DNA of 64,000 nucleotides from Microvirga sp052115485 (GCF_052115485.1 NZ_JBFRGU010000001.1:310001-374000), one strand, 5' to 3'. Counted from the stretch's first letter, positions 1 through 8,674 are shown. Made by a program: numbers and translations. The notes: a model not told the origin generated them from the letters alone.

Positions 1-1257
1 GGGGATCGTCTCGGCGCGCACCTGCCGTTTCTTCGCGCGCCCATGGCGGATGTAACGGTCGGGCGCGCCCTCGACATGACCGGCGGCCTGCCCGATGTGC
101 GCGATACGCTCTCGCTCCTCGGAATCTCGGTTCACGCGGCGACGGAGGCGCAGCCGATCCTTGATTTTCTCGGAGATCTTGCCGCTGTGAATTTCCCGGC
201 CGGCCACGAGATTTCCTATTCCAACACCGGCTACCGCCTTGTTGAAACCGCATTGAAGAATAAGGGTCTGCTCTTCGACGCGTTGGTGCAGGAGCATATC
301 TCGAAACCGCTCGGCATCGACATTCGCGCGCCGGAACTGTGGTTCGATCCCGTACCGGGCCTCGTGCCCGGATACTGGAAGTCCGAGCAAGGCTGGCAGC
401 TTGGCACCGCAGGTCTGCACCTCTCAGCCTCGGGCAGCTTGACCGGCAGCGCACGCCATCTGGCGATCTGGCTGCAAAGCGTACTCGCAGATCGCGGCCC
501 CGGTGCGGGCGTGCTGAAACGCCAATCCGCACCGCGCACGCTGGCCGATGGTCGCGAGACGCAATACGGCCTTGGCCTCGCGTGGTCGCAGATCGGCGAC
601 AAGCGACTCGTCGGTCACGGCGGTTCGCATGCCGGCTACAAGGCTTACTTCCTCCTCGATCCGGAAAGCAGCGCGGGCGTCGTCATCGTCTCCAATCGCG
701 AGGACACGGCACCGTCCGGCCTCGCGCTTCAGGTCATGGCCGCTCTGCTGGGCGAGGCTCTGCCGAAACGCAGCGCGCGCATTCCGGACGGCCTCTATGC
801 GACGGAAGACGGTCCCTTCTGGCTCGAAATGAAGGATGGCGTCGCCACCTTCCTTGGCGCGGGCGATACGCTCTATGAGGCTGAAGGCGGCTGGTCTGTA
901 TCGCTCTCGGCCCACATGCCGATGCGCTTGCGCTGGACGGGAGAGGCTATCGAGGGCGAAATCGGGCACGCGGCACGCCGCTTCGTTCCAGTAAAAGCCG
1001 ATGACTGTTTGTCGCGCGTGCAGGGCCACTGGACGTGCGCAGCTTATCACTCGACCTTCGATATCAAGGGTGACCGGTTTGAGACCGGCATCGGCCCCGC
1101 GCGCATGAGCGCTCCCCTCACCTCGCTTGGCAACAACCGTCTCTTGATGGACGGCAAGGATGGTCCATGGGCTAAGCGCTCGAGCCTCGTCTTCGACGGA
1201 GACAAGGTGAGGCTATTCCTGAATCGTAGCCGCGTGTTGCAGTTCGAGCGGGCGTAA
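1..1257 (+). CDS. dap: D-aminopeptidase, C-terminal part (5' end outside window)
   Basis: Penicillin-binding-protein-fold serine peptidase that removes N-terminal D-residues from peptides. The open frame runs from base 1, so the true start and the catalytic SxxK lie upstream of the window; the ATG at 43 is internal. The Y-x-N motif (YSNTGY, near 217-234) and the HGG motif that replaces KTG (616-624) are visible. After about 250 residues the beta-lactamase fold gives way to the extra beta domains typical of Ochrobactrum-type D-aminopeptidase (DGLYATEDGPFWLEM onward). It converges on a D-amino-acid transaminase gene, which suggests use of D-residues from peptidoglycan or peptides. The family call rests on motifs and domain order; the exact substrate is inferred. 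Confidence 0.8.
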   Translation, partial: GDRLGAHLPFLRAPMADVTVGRALDMTGGLPDVRDTLSLLGISVHAATEAQPILDFLGDLAAVNFPAGHEISYSNTGYRLVETALKNKGLLFDALVQEHISKPLGIDIRAPELWFDPVPGLVPGYWKSEQGWQLGTAGLHLSASGSLTGSARHLAIWLQSVLADRGPGAGVLKRQSAPRTLADGRETQYGLGLAWSQIGDKRLVGHGGSHAGYKAYFLLDPESSAGVVIVSNREDTAPSGLALQVMAALLGEALPKRSARIPDGLYATEDGPFWLEMKDGVATFLGAGDTLYEAEGGWSVSLSAHMPMRLRWTGEAIEGEIGHAARRFVPVKADDCLSRVQGHWTCAAYHSTFDIKGDRFETGIGPARMSAPLTSLGNNRLLMDGKDGPWAKRSSLVFDGDKVRLFLNRSRVLQFERA

Positions 1258-1271
1258 TGCTGTGATGCTCT

Positions 1272-1376
1272 CCTCCCCCTTGTGGGGAGGAGTTGGAGGT
1301 GGGGAGTGTGAGTGCAGGACTCAATCAAAGTTGGCGCCCCCACCCCCCCACCCTAACCCTCCCCACAAGGGAGAGG
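1272..1376. repeat. Intergenic inverted repeat (palindromic unit)
   Basis: The arm at 1272-1290 (CCTCCCCCTTGTGGGGAGG) is complementary to 1358-1376 in 18 of 19 positions by hand count. A second inner pair (GTTGGAGGTGGGG, with CCCCCACCCTAAC) extends the stem. It lies between two convergent genes and may act as a terminator or REP-like dispersed palindrome. No coding potential is evident here. Confidence 0.7.
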
Positions 1377-1427
1377 GACAAGGGCAGCGTAACCGATCGG
1401 TTTGGGAGGGCGAGGCGCTTCCAGTGT

Positions 1428-1490
1428 GCACTGGAGCCTCCTTCGAGACGCAGCCTTCCAGGCTGCACCTCAGGATGAGGTGGAGAGCAG
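1428..1490. repeat. Degenerate dispersed intergenic repeat
   Basis: The segment containing CCTCCTTCGAGACGC, CAGCCTTCCAGGCTG and ACCTCAGGATGAGGT resembles the 'cctcgaagg / cctcaggatgagg' intergenic repeats common in Bradyrhizobium, Methylobacterium and relatives. The inner CAGCCT-tcc-AGGCTG is an exact small dyad. The assignment is from memory of such repeats; only one copy is in the window. Confidence 0.4.
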
Positions 1491-1508
1491 CCCTCAAGTT
1501 TTCAGCTT

Positions 1509-2363
1509 CTACCGCGCCGTTGCGCGTGCGAAGTCGATGTAGATCTCACGCAGACGCGTCGCCAGCGGACCGGGTTTTCCATTCGCCACTGCAACGCCAT
1601 CGATGGTCACGACCGGTTGGAGGAAGGTCGACGCGCTGGTGATGAACGCTTCCTTCGCAGCGAGAGCCTCGTCGACGGAAAAAGCGCGTTCCTCGATGCG
1701 GATCTGACGCTCCGCAGCAAGCGCCAACAACGCCTTGCGCGTGCAACCTGGTAGCACAGCGTTGGAATTGGGACGCGTGACGATCACATCGTCCTTCGTC
1801 ACGATGAACACGGTCGACGATCCACCTTCGGTGATCTTGCCATCCTCTATCATCCAGGCTTCCTGACAACCGGCCTCAGCAGCGGCCTGCTTCGCCAAAA
1901 CCTGCGCGAGAAGCGCGACGCTCTTGATATCGCGACGCGCCCACCGGATATCGGCCAGCGTTTTCACCGCGATGCCCTTCTGCGCCGTCGGCGATGCGAT
2001 GATGTTCTTCTCCTGTGTGAACATCACGAGGCTTGGCTTCACATCCTTTGGAAATGCGAAATCCCGATCTGCCGCCCCACGCGTCACCTGAATATAAACC
2101 ACGCCCTCGACGAGCCCGTTTCGCGTGATCAGCTCCTTCTGGATCTCCTCGATACGCTCACGGGCTTCCGGCATCGCCAGCGCGATCTCCCCGACGGAGC
2201 GTTCGAGTCGCACAAGGTGCGACTCGTTATCGATGAGCTTTCCGTCTAGCACCGCAGAGACCTCATAGATGCCGTCGGCGAAGAGGAAGCCTCGATCGAG
2301 AATAGAGATCCGGGCTTCGCCGAGAGGTAGAAAGTCTCCGTTGACATAGGCAATGCGGGCCAA
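1509..2363 (-). CDS. dat: D-amino-acid transaminase (class IV PLP aminotransferase)
   Basis: Transfers the amino group of D-amino acids to 2-oxo acids using PLP. At 284 residues it has the usual family length. It begins ARIAYVNGDFLPLGEARISI and shows LDRGFLFADGIYE and the later EGGSSTVFIV segment typical of fold-type IV transaminases, close to D-alanine and branched-chain aminotransferases. I chose the TTG at 2363 because GAGGAG sits 8 bases upstream and the family N-terminus follows at once; an upstream TTG at 2393 would add an unlikely extension. It is convergent with the D-aminopeptidase gene and divergent from a LysR regulator, which probably controls it. A branched-chain aminotransferase role cannot be fully excluded. 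Confidence 0.85.
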   Translation of the reverse strand: MARIAYVNGDFLPLGEARISILDRGFLFADGIYEVSAVLDGKLIDNESHLVRLERSVGEIALAMPEARERIEEIQKELITRNGLVEGVVYIQVTRGAADRDFAFPKDVKPSLVMFTQEKNIIASPTAQKGIAVKTLADIRWARRDIKSVALLAQVLAKQAAAEAGCQEAWMIEDGKITEGGSSTVFIVTKDDVIVTRPNSNAVLPGCTRKALLALAAERQIRIEERAFSVDEALAAKEAFITSASTFLQPVVTIDGVAVANGKPGPLATRLREIYIDFARATAR

Positions 2364-2468
2364 GATCGCGTCTCCTCGGTTTGAGCGTTGCACTCAAGTT
2401 TCGCTGGCAGGGAATTTCCGGGAATCCTAAGGAGTGACGCCCTGTCTGCCTAATTCGGATTGTGCACC

Positions 2469-2493
2469 ACCCCATGCAGGACCCGCATGGGGT
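2469..2493. promoter_or_regulatory. Perfect 9-7-9 dyad between dat and lysR
   Basis: ACCCCATGC (2469-2477) and GCATGGGGT (2485-2493) are exact inverted arms with a 7-base spacer. The dyad lies in the 209-base gap between the divergent transaminase and LysR genes and has no T-run, so an operator is likelier than a terminator. Regulator assignment is inferred from position. Confidence 0.5.
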
Positions 2494-2511
2494 CGAGCAA
2501 GACGTTTTGAC

Positions 2512-2528
2512 TTGTGTCGTGCGCACAA
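2512..2528. promoter_or_regulatory. Candidate LysR operator (T-N11-A dyad)
   Basis: TTGTG (2512-2516), a 7-base spacer and CACAA (2524-2528) form an exact dyad that contains the T-N11-A arrangement recognised by LysR proteins. It lies 44 bases before the lysR start, and a TTGACT hexamer at 2507-2512 overlaps it, which fits autoregulation. No experimental support is visible. Confidence 0.45.
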
Positions 2529-2572
2529 AACCATTCAAAACATCCGGTGGATCGCCAGCACCGGAGCGCGGC

Positions 2573-3469
2573 ATGGAAATCAAGTGGCTTGAGGACTTCA
2601 TCAGCCTCGCGAACACATTGAGCTTTTCGCGCTCGGCAGAGGAGCGCCATGTCACGCAATCCGCCTTCAGCCGTCGCATCAAGCAGCTTGAAACCTGGGT
2701 CGGCGTGACACTGGTGGACAGGGCCACTTTCCCGGCTCATCTCACGCCGGCCGGTCAGGATTTCCTCCCGGTCGCGCAGGAAATCGTCAGCACGCTTCAC
2801 CGGACGCGCAACGAAGTTCGCGGCAGCCAGGGCATCAAAGCGAACACGCTCAGCTTCGCGGCGCTCCACACCCTTTCGATCACCTTCTTCCCCCGCTGGC
2901 TGCACAGTGTCGAGCCGAAGTTCGGAACACTTTCCACGCGCCTGAGTGCCGACAACAGCAGCATGGAGGCTTTCGTGAACTCCCTCACCGAGGGCGAAAG
3001 CGACTTTCTTCTCATTTACGCGCACCCGGCCGTACCCCTGATGATCGACGAAGCGAAGTTCGCTTACAAAACGCTGGGACGCGAAAGCATCATTCCCGTT
3101 TCCGCGCCGGATTCGGAAGGTCGTCCACTCCACAGGATCGAAGAGCCGAACATTCCGGTTCGCTACCTCGCCTATGGTCTCGGCGCCTTCTTCGGTCACG
3201 CTTTGACGGATCTGTTCGAGAAGCGCCCCCTCAAGCGCATACCGGTCTATGAGAACACCATGTCGGAAGGCCTCAAGGCTATGGCGATCGAGGGCTGGGG
3301 CCTTGCCTGGATCCCTGAGAGTATTCTCTTCGATGACCTCGCCGCCGGCCGCTTGGTGCGCGCAGGCGACGTATCATGGGACCTCAGCGTTGAGATCCGC
3401 CTCTATCGCTACCTCGCCAACGAGCGCCCCATCGTAAGACGTTTCTGGAATGCACTCGAAATCGGATGA
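2573..3469 (+). CDS. LysR-family transcriptional regulator
   Basis: 298 residues, standard LysR length. The N-terminal winged helix-turn-helix is clear (MEIKWLEDFISLANTLSFSR, then SAFSRRIKQLE), followed by an effector-binding domain from about residue 95. The start at 2573 gives the canonical N-terminus; an upstream in-frame ATG at 2462 would add 37 unrelated residues and would cover both dyads. It is divergent from the D-amino-acid transaminase gene, so control of D-amino-acid metabolism is the simplest inference. Its 3' end faces the ABC importer operator-distal gene on the other strand, so it is not part of that operon. Confidence 0.88.
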   Translation: MEIKWLEDFISLANTLSFSRSAEERHVTQSAFSRRIKQLETWVGVTLVDRATFPAHLTPAGQDFLPVAQEIVSTLHRTRNEVRGSQGIKANTLSFAALHTLSITFFPRWLHSVEPKFGTLSTRLSADNSSMEAFVNSLTEGESDFLLIYAHPAVPLMIDEAKFAYKTLGRESIIPVSAPDSEGRPLHRIEEPNIPVRYLAYGLGAFFGHALTDLFEKRPLKRIPVYENTMSEGLKAMAIEGWGLAWIPESILFDDLAAGRLVRAGDVSWDLSVEIRLYRYLANERPIVRRFWNALEIG

Positions 3470-3523
3470 GCTGCTGGCGTTAGGAATTTGAGCGATATCG
3501 CTTCCCTGTCGCCAGATGAATCC

Positions 3524-4609
3524 TCAGGCTGCATCCGCAGCGTCCAGGACAAGGAGATCTTCTCGCGCAAAGCTAATGGTCGTGGGCTGACCACGCGTCG
3601 GAGGATTCGCACTCACGTTGTTGAACGTGTCGAGCGTAACGGTATTCCCCTGGAGTTGTACCCTGATGCGGATGACCGAGCCGAGAAAGTTCACTTCTTC
3701 AATGATCCCCTGGAGCCGGCTGTGACCGGGCTCGCCGTTGCTCAGCGATACGGCTTCAGGCCTCAAAGCCAACGTGCATGACCGGCTGCCGCCGGTTCTG
3801 GATAATCCGCCGGGTAGAACGATTTCCTGCCCATCAAGGCTCACACGCCCGCTAGCCTCATCGATCACATCGGCCTGCAGAATGTTCAACGTGCCGACGA
3901 AGGACGCCACAAATCGCGAAGTCGGGCGATTATAGATCTCGAAGGGTGTACCGATCTGCTCGATCCGGCCTTCGCTCATCACGACGATACGATCGGACAT
4001 GGACAACGCTTCTTCCTGATCGTGTGTCACGTAGATCGTCGTAATTCCGAGTTGCCGCTGAACGGCCCGGATCTCCTCGCGAAGGGATATGCGGATCTTG
4101 GCATCGAGAGCGGACAAGGGCTCGTCCAGGAGCAGGATCTGGGGCTTGGGCGCAATGGCGCGGGCGAGAGCAACGCGCTGCTGCTGCCCCCCTGACAACT
4201 GATAAGGATAGCGACTTCCCAGTTGCGGCAAGCCGACAAGCCGGAGCATCTCCTCGACCCGCTCGGCGATTTCACCACTAGGCTTCTTGGCGACCTTCAA
4301 TCCGAAGGCAACGTTCTCCGCGACAGTCATGTTCGGGAACAACGCGTAAGACTGGAACACCATGCCGATATTGCGCTGGTTCGGACGAAGAGACGTCACG
4401 TCCTTACCATCGATCCGAATGATGCCGGCGCTCGGCGCTTCGAACCCCGCGATCATGCGGAGCGTCGTCGTCTTGCCACATCCGCTCGGGCCCAGAAATG
4501 AAATGAACTCTCCGCGACTGACGGAGAGATCGAACTTCTGCACGGCATAGCCGGAGCCGAACGACTTCTGCAGATTGGCGATATCGAGGAAGCTCACGTT
4601 CGTCTCCAT
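3524..4609 (-). CDS. ABC importer ATP-binding protein (PotA/FbpC type)
   Basis: 361-residue ATPase of a binding-protein-dependent importer. Walker A GPSGCGKTT at residues 40-48, Q-loop near 86, signature LSGGQ at 138-142, Walker B LLLDEP at 159-164 and H-loop His196 are all present. The C-terminal roughly 120 residues form the TOBE-type regulatory domain found in PotA, FbpC and AfuC. It is the last gene of the order binding protein, permease, permease, ATPase, and its ATG overlaps the upstream permease stop by one base. The substrate class (polyamine, iron, phosphorylated compound) cannot be decided from this subunit. Confidence 0.9.
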   Translation of the reverse strand: METNVSFLDIANLQKSFGSGYAVQKFDLSVSRGEFISFLGPSGCGKTTTLRMIAGFEAPSAGIIRIDGKDVTSLRPNQRNIGMVFQSYALFPNMTVAENVAFGLKVAKKPSGEIAERVEEMLRLVGLPQLGSRYPYQLSGGQQQRVALARAIAPKPQILLLDEPLSALDAKIRISLREEIRAVQRQLGITTIYVTHDQEEALSMSDRIVVMSEGRIEQIGTPFEIYNRPTSRFVASFVGTLNILQADVIDEASGRVSLDGQEIVLPGGLSRTGGSRSCTLALRPEAVSLSNGEPGHSRLQGIIEEVNFLGSVIRIRVQLQGNTVTLDTFNNVSANPPTRGQPTTISFAREDLLVLDAADAA

Positions 4610-5406
4610 CAGCGCGCGGCGCGATAGCGGTTGGCCCCACGCCCTATGACCTGAATCAGCCCCATGCAGGCCCAGGTGATCATGAAGGCGATAATCGCAA
4701 GGGCGGAAGGCTCATAGGCGCGGTTGGCTCCAACGAGTTGCAGGTAAGGGCCGAAAGCGGGACGGCTCAGAAGGCTTGCGATCGTGAACTCGCCGATCAC
4801 GATCGCAAAGGTGAGAAATGCGCCGCTCAAGACTGCGACGCGAACATTCGGCAGGATGACCCGCAGGAGAATGGTCGGCCACCCGGCGCCAAGACTCTCG
4901 GCAGCTTGCGTCAAGGTCCTGACGTCGATAGCGCGCAATCCCGTATCGACGGCGCGATACATGTAAGGGAGCGCTAGGGTCACATAACCGAAGGTGAGAA
5001 GCACATTCGTTCCGCCCACGCTCCCCGTCAGCGGCAGCCAGGACGAGCTGTTGTACATGCGCAGATAGCCGAACACGAGAACGATCGGCGGGATGACGAG
5101 AGGCAGGAGCGTAACAAATTCCATAACGGGGCGAAGGCGCGGCAGGCGCAACTGAACCCAGTAAGCTGTCGGCACGATCAGGACGGCGCCGACGATGATC
5201 GTCGCCAGTGCCACGATTGCCGAATAAGTAAACGTCGCTTGAAAATGCGGATCGGTCAGAACAACGCGATAGGCATCGAAGCTGTATTCCCCGCGCCGTA
5301 GCCGAAGCGAAAACTCGAAAGTCGCGATCAGGGGGATAAGAAAGTAGAGCGCGCCGAGGGTGATGGAGATCCATGCTCCGGATCGTGAATTTTTCATCGC
5401 AGCCAC
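4609..5406 (-). CDS. ABC importer permease (PotC-like)
   Basis: 265 residues with about six hydrophobic membrane segments. The inner-membrane EAA loop appears as QAAESLGAGWPTILLRVILPN, the contact site for the ATPase. Length and topology match the second permease of spermidine/iron-type importers. It overlaps the upstream permease by 13 bases and the ATPase start by one base, so the three are translationally coupled. An internal ATG gives the start MKNSRSG nine bases downstream and is an equally possible start. Confidence 0.88.
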   Translation of the reverse strand: MAAMKNSRSGAWISITLGALYFLIPLIATFEFSLRLRRGEYSFDAYRVVLTDPHFQATFTYSAIVALATIIVGAVLIVPTAYWVQLRLPRLRPVMEFVTLLPLVIPPIVLVFGYLRMYNSSSWLPLTGSVGGTNVLLTFGYVTLALPYMYRAVDTGLRAIDVRTLTQAAESLGAGWPTILLRVILPNVRVAVLSGAFLTFAIVIGEFTIASLLSRPAFGPYLQLVGANRAYEPSALAIIAFMITWACMGLIQVIGRGANRYRAAR

Positions 5407-6293
5407 CTTTCGCTACGGCTCCGAAGCCAGATGTACAATCCGTTGGACAGGCCCGTGATGACGATCATTCCGAATGCCAGCGCGTAGCCGAGATTAGGAT
5501 TGTGCAGGACATCGCCGCGGATTTGCGCGTAGAGCAGAATCGGCGCGATGTTGAGCGAGCTTCCGGTGAGCGCGTAGGCCGTCGCGATCGCGCCGAAGGC
5601 GTTGGCGAAAAGAAGCAGCATTGTGCCCAGCAGACTGGGCCAGAGGACTGGAAGGGCGACATAACGCCAATATTCCATTCGGCTGGCCCCTAAGATGGAT
5701 GCCGCCTCACCCCATTCACGCTTCAACCCGTCGAGAGCGGGCGTGATGATCAGCACCATCAGCGGAATCTGGAAGTACAGATAAGTGATGACCAACCCCC
5801 AGAAGTTGAGAAGGTTGAAGCCGGTGCTGTAAATGTTGAATCCGGCATATTTGACGAGCAGCGTGGTGACCAATCCGGTGCGCCCCAGCGTCGCGAGAAA
5901 TGCGAAGGCGAGAGGCACGCCCGCGAAGTTCGAAGCCACGCCCGAGAAAGTCATGAGCGTCGAGCGGACCGACGACGGCAGGCCCCGGGATACGGCCGCA
6001 TAGGCCAGGAAAAACCCAATCGCTGCGCCCCCGATGGCCGAGGCTGCACTGACCTTTATGCTGATCCAATAAGCATCGAGAATGGAGGTCTGAAAGAGGT
6101 TCGCGATATTGTCGAGCGTGAAATGCTCGCTCGAATCCTGAAACGCTCCCACGATGAGAAACGCGGCCGGCGCGATTAGAAACAACAGGGCAAACAGAAG
6201 AAAGGGCACAGTGCCAAGCCATGCCAAAGGCATCGCAGGCAGCTTCATCGCGGGTGCGGCGGGAAGCGATGAGGTTTGCACTTGCTGAGACAT
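5394..6293 (-). CDS. ABC importer permease (PotB-like)
   Basis: 299 residues with an N-terminal cytoplasmic stretch (MSQQVQTSSLPAAPAMKLPA) and about six membrane helices. The EAA loop is seen as EAASILGASRMEYWRYVALPV. I place the start at 6293, where the permease fold begins; the frame stays open upstream to 6416, but that extension reads through the stem-loop and is basic, non-hydrophobic filler. It is the first permease of the operon, separated from the binding-protein gene by a strong hairpin. Confidence 0.87.
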   Translation of the reverse strand: MSQQVQTSSLPAAPAMKLPAMPLAWLGTVPFLLFALLFLIAPAAFLIVGAFQDSSEHFTLDNIANLFQTSILDAYWISIKVSAASAIGGAAIGFFLAYAAVSRGLPSSVRSTLMTFSGVASNFAGVPLAFAFLATLGRTGLVTTLLVKYAGFNIYSTGFNLLNFWGLVITYLYFQIPLMVLIITPALDGLKREWGEAASILGASRMEYWRYVALPVLWPSLLGTMLLLFANAFGAIATAYALTGSSLNIAPILLYAQIRGDVLHNPNLGYALAFGMIVITGLSNGLYIWLRSRSERWLR

Positions 6294-6334
6294 GTGGGCG
6301 CCAGTTTGCCTGATAGGCTCGAACCGAATCCAAC

Positions 6335-6362
6335 GCCCGCCGTCATTGAAATGACGGCGGGC
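6335..6362. promoter_or_regulatory. Stem-loop between binding-protein and permease genes
   Basis: GCCCGCCGTCAT and ATGACGGCGGGC are perfect 12-base arms around a 4-base loop, located between the binding-protein stop and the first permease. No T-run follows in the direction of transcription (minus strand), so it looks like an RNA-processing or 3'-protection hairpin, similar in role to the malE-malF intergenic palindromes, rather than a full terminator. Confidence 0.6.
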
Positions 6363-6382
6363 ATAATCGCAATTGTCAGACG

Positions 6383-7486
6383 TTAGTTCACCTTCGCGCC
6401 GACGACGCTGTCCCACTTCTTCGTGATCACTTCCTTGGCAGCATCCTGCTGAGAAAGCGTGGGGAAGACGGCCTTGTCATAGGCCTCGGCCGGGGGGAGC
6501 TTGGCGAGCAGATCGGCGGGGATCTTCTTGTTATTCGCAAGATCCTGGAACCGGATCGGGTGGCAATAGCCCTTCAGCCACGCGATCTGGCCTTCGTCCG
6601 AATAGAGGTGCTCCATCCAGAGCTTGGCGGAATTCGGATGCGGTGCGTAAGCACTGATGCCCTGCACATACACGCCCGCCACCACGCCGGTCTTCGGCAC
6701 CACGACTTCGATAGCCGGGTTACCCTTCAGCGTATCGCGATCCGAGAGCGCATTGTAGTCCCAGCGGATGACGATCGGCGTGGCTCCCTGAGCAACGGAG
6801 GCCGCCTTGCCGATCACGGGCACGAAGTTTCCCTTCTTGTTCAGATCGGAGAAGAAGTTCAGGCCGGCTTCGGCAGCTTTCGACGCATCGCCTTGCGCGG
6901 CCGAGAGGCCCGCGGCGTAAACGCCTTGGATCGCCTGCGCGGAAGCGCGTGGATCGCCAGCGAGAGCGACGGTATTCTTGTACTCGGGCTTGAGCAGGTC
7001 GGACCAATCCTTCGGAACATTGGTCACGATGTCCTTGTTCACCTCGAAGGCGAGCACGCCGTAATAGTCGCCGTACCAGTAGCCTTCGGCATCCTTGGCA
7101 CTGTCGGGAATGGTGTTCCAGGTCGAGACCTTATAGGGCTGCAGAAGGCCCTGCGACTTCGCGGAAGGACCGAAGGAAAGGCCCACGTCGATCACGTCGG
7201 GAGCCTGCGGACCCGCGTTGCCCTTGTTGGCCTTGATGGCCTCGAGCTCGTCGCCTGAACCCGCATCCGGATTCAGTTCGTTGACCTGAATGCCATACTT
7301 CGCTTTGAAGCTGTCGATCACTGCGCCGTAACCACACCAGTCGCGCGGCAAGGCAATGACACTCAGTTGCCCTTCCTTCTTGGCAGCCGCGATGAGCTGA
7401 TCCATCGACTGCGCGCTCGCCGCACCGGTCACCGCCCACATCGCCAGCACGGATGCGGAGGTCAAACGAACCAAAGCCTGTTTCAT
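6383..7486 (-). CDS. ABC importer periplasmic substrate-binding protein
   Basis: 367 residues. A Sec signal peptide (MKQALVRLTSASVLAMWAVT, cleavage after ASAQS) precedes a type-2 binding-protein fold starting MDQLIAAAKKEGQLSVIALP. The start at 7486 has AGGAG eight bases upstream. It belongs to the AfuA/PotD-like group. Two cysteines (RDWCGYG and KGYCHP) could form a disulfide. It leads the operon with two permeases and an ATPase, and a HAD phosphatase gene lies directly upstream on the same strand. That partner hints at a phosphorylated substrate, but this is only inference. Confidence 0.87.
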   Translation of the reverse strand: MKQALVRLTSASVLAMWAVTGAASAQSMDQLIAAAKKEGQLSVIALPRDWCGYGAVIDSFKAKYGIQVNELNPDAGSGDELEAIKANKGNAGPQAPDVIDVGLSFGPSAKSQGLLQPYKVSTWNTIPDSAKDAEGYWYGDYYGVLAFEVNKDIVTNVPKDWSDLLKPEYKNTVALAGDPRASAQAIQGVYAAGLSAAQGDASKAAEAGLNFFSDLNKKGNFVPVIGKAASVAQGATPIVIRWDYNALSDRDTLKGNPAIEVVVPKTGVVAGVYVQGISAYAPHPNSAKLWMEHLYSDEGQIAWLKGYCHPIRFQDLANNKKIPADLLAKLPPAEAYDKAVFPTLSQQDAAKEVITKKWDSVVGAKVN

Positions 7487-7604
7487 AGCAAAAACTCCTG
7501 ATGGACAAGGCCTCACAGGCTGTCCCATAGGAGCGCATAGACGGTTTATGTGACACTTCTGTTTCGGCCTGTGGGCAAAGGCCGACCCAGGTTCCGCAGG
7601 CAGA

Positions 7605-8327
7605 TCAGCTCCCCAAGTTCGTGTTGCTCGCCAGTAATTCTTCCAATCCGGCGATACTCTCTATGCAGATGTCACAATGAGGACTCAGGCTCCGACGCGT
7701 ACCGGTTCCCGTCAGAACGCCGACCTTGAAGCCGGCGCCGCCTGCGGCCGCCATGGCCATGTCGTGCACATTGTCGCCAACCATGATCGTGTCCGCCGGA
7801 CGGATTCCGGTGGCGCTACAAAACGCACGAAACATACCCGCGTCCGGCTTCGTTCCGAAACCGCTATCATAGCCTGCAACGAAATCGACGAGCATTTCCA
7901 ATCGGAACCGCGTTACCGTCGCGCGAACAGCCAGCTCACTGTCGGTACTGGCAATCCCGAGTTTGAAACCGCGTTTTTTCAAGCGTACGAAGAGTGCCCC
8001 CAGATCCGTCACCGGCACTGAAGTGGCAACGGATTCTTGAAACAGGCGATCTAAAGCGTCTTTAAGATCGTCTGCGAACATCGGACTTCCAGCATTCGTC
8101 CAAGCATGTGCGATTTCTGTCGTACTTCCAGCCGCCAGAAGAGTGTCGGGACTGATCTGACCACTTGAAGGATCAAACCCGCCGACCAGGAGAAGGTCCA
8201 AGGCAAGCTCCTCGTCACCACACGCGGCCATCACCGCCGCCGCACGGTTCACGCTCGACCAGCTCTTATGATAGTCGATCAGCGTACCATCCTTGTCGAA
8301 CAAGATCGCAGTCAGATTTGATGTCAT
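7605..8327 (-). CDS. HAD-superfamily phosphatase (phosphoglycolate-phosphatase-like)
   Basis: 240 residues. HAD motif I is FDKDGTLID near the N-terminus, with the second aspartate of DxDxT retained as DKDGT; motif II is GIASTDSE; motif IV is MVGDNVHDMAMA. The helical cap between motifs I and II marks subclass I. The start at 8327 places motif I at about residue 8, as in relatives; upstream codons to 8381 are not conserved-looking. It is on the strand of, and 118 bases upstream of, the binding-protein gene, so the pair may handle imported phosphorylated compounds. A second, distinct Gph-like gene lies at 46829. Confidence 0.8.
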   Translation of the reverse strand: MTSNLTAILFDKDGTLIDYHKSWSSVNRAAAVMAACGDEELALDLLLVGGFDPSSGQISPDTLLAAGSTTEIAHAWTNAGSPMFADDLKDALDRLFQESVATSVPVTDLGALFVRLKKRGFKLGIASTDSELAVRATVTRFRLEMLVDFVAGYDSGFGTKPDAGMFRAFCSATGIRPADTIMVGDNVHDMAMAAAGGAGFKVGVLTGTGTRRSLSPHCDICIESIAGLEELLASNTNLGS

Positions 8328-8674
8328 GCGTTTCTGCCGAAGATGATGCTTGTGAGACGGGCATTCATTCAGGCGCCACAAGGTGCAGATTGACTACAAG
8401 ACCTCTACAATCGTAGTCTAGGACGCCTTCAAGATGTGCTCGCAGAGCCACCCTGGCTGGGTTGGCAGCAACAGCGTTAGATAGGTCGACTATCTCACGC
8501 CCTTTCGTTTGCCAGTCCCGTTTTGTCGTAAGCGGGAGCGAATTTCCGCATTCCGAGACGCCCGAGAGAATCCAGCCTTGACTGAAGCGGCCATAAGCAC
8601 GGCCGGACGGAGCAAGTTCGATTTTCTCGAAATCTCAAAAAATTAGCTAATCTATTGACTTTATTGAGGAATTT
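8328..8674. other. Intergenic region without recognised gene
   Basis: About 350 bases between the HAD phosphatase start and tRNA-Ser. I see no ORF with a ribosome-binding site. The stretch near 8631-8672 is AT-rich (AAATTAGCTAATC region) and lies downstream of the tRNA, so it may only be its 3' flank. Confidence 0.5.

Noticed and set aside
1262..1642. 126-residue plus-strand ORF after the D-aminopeptidase gene
   Set aside because: It is built from the intergenic palindromes and the antisense of the transaminase gene; no domain or ribosome-binding site.
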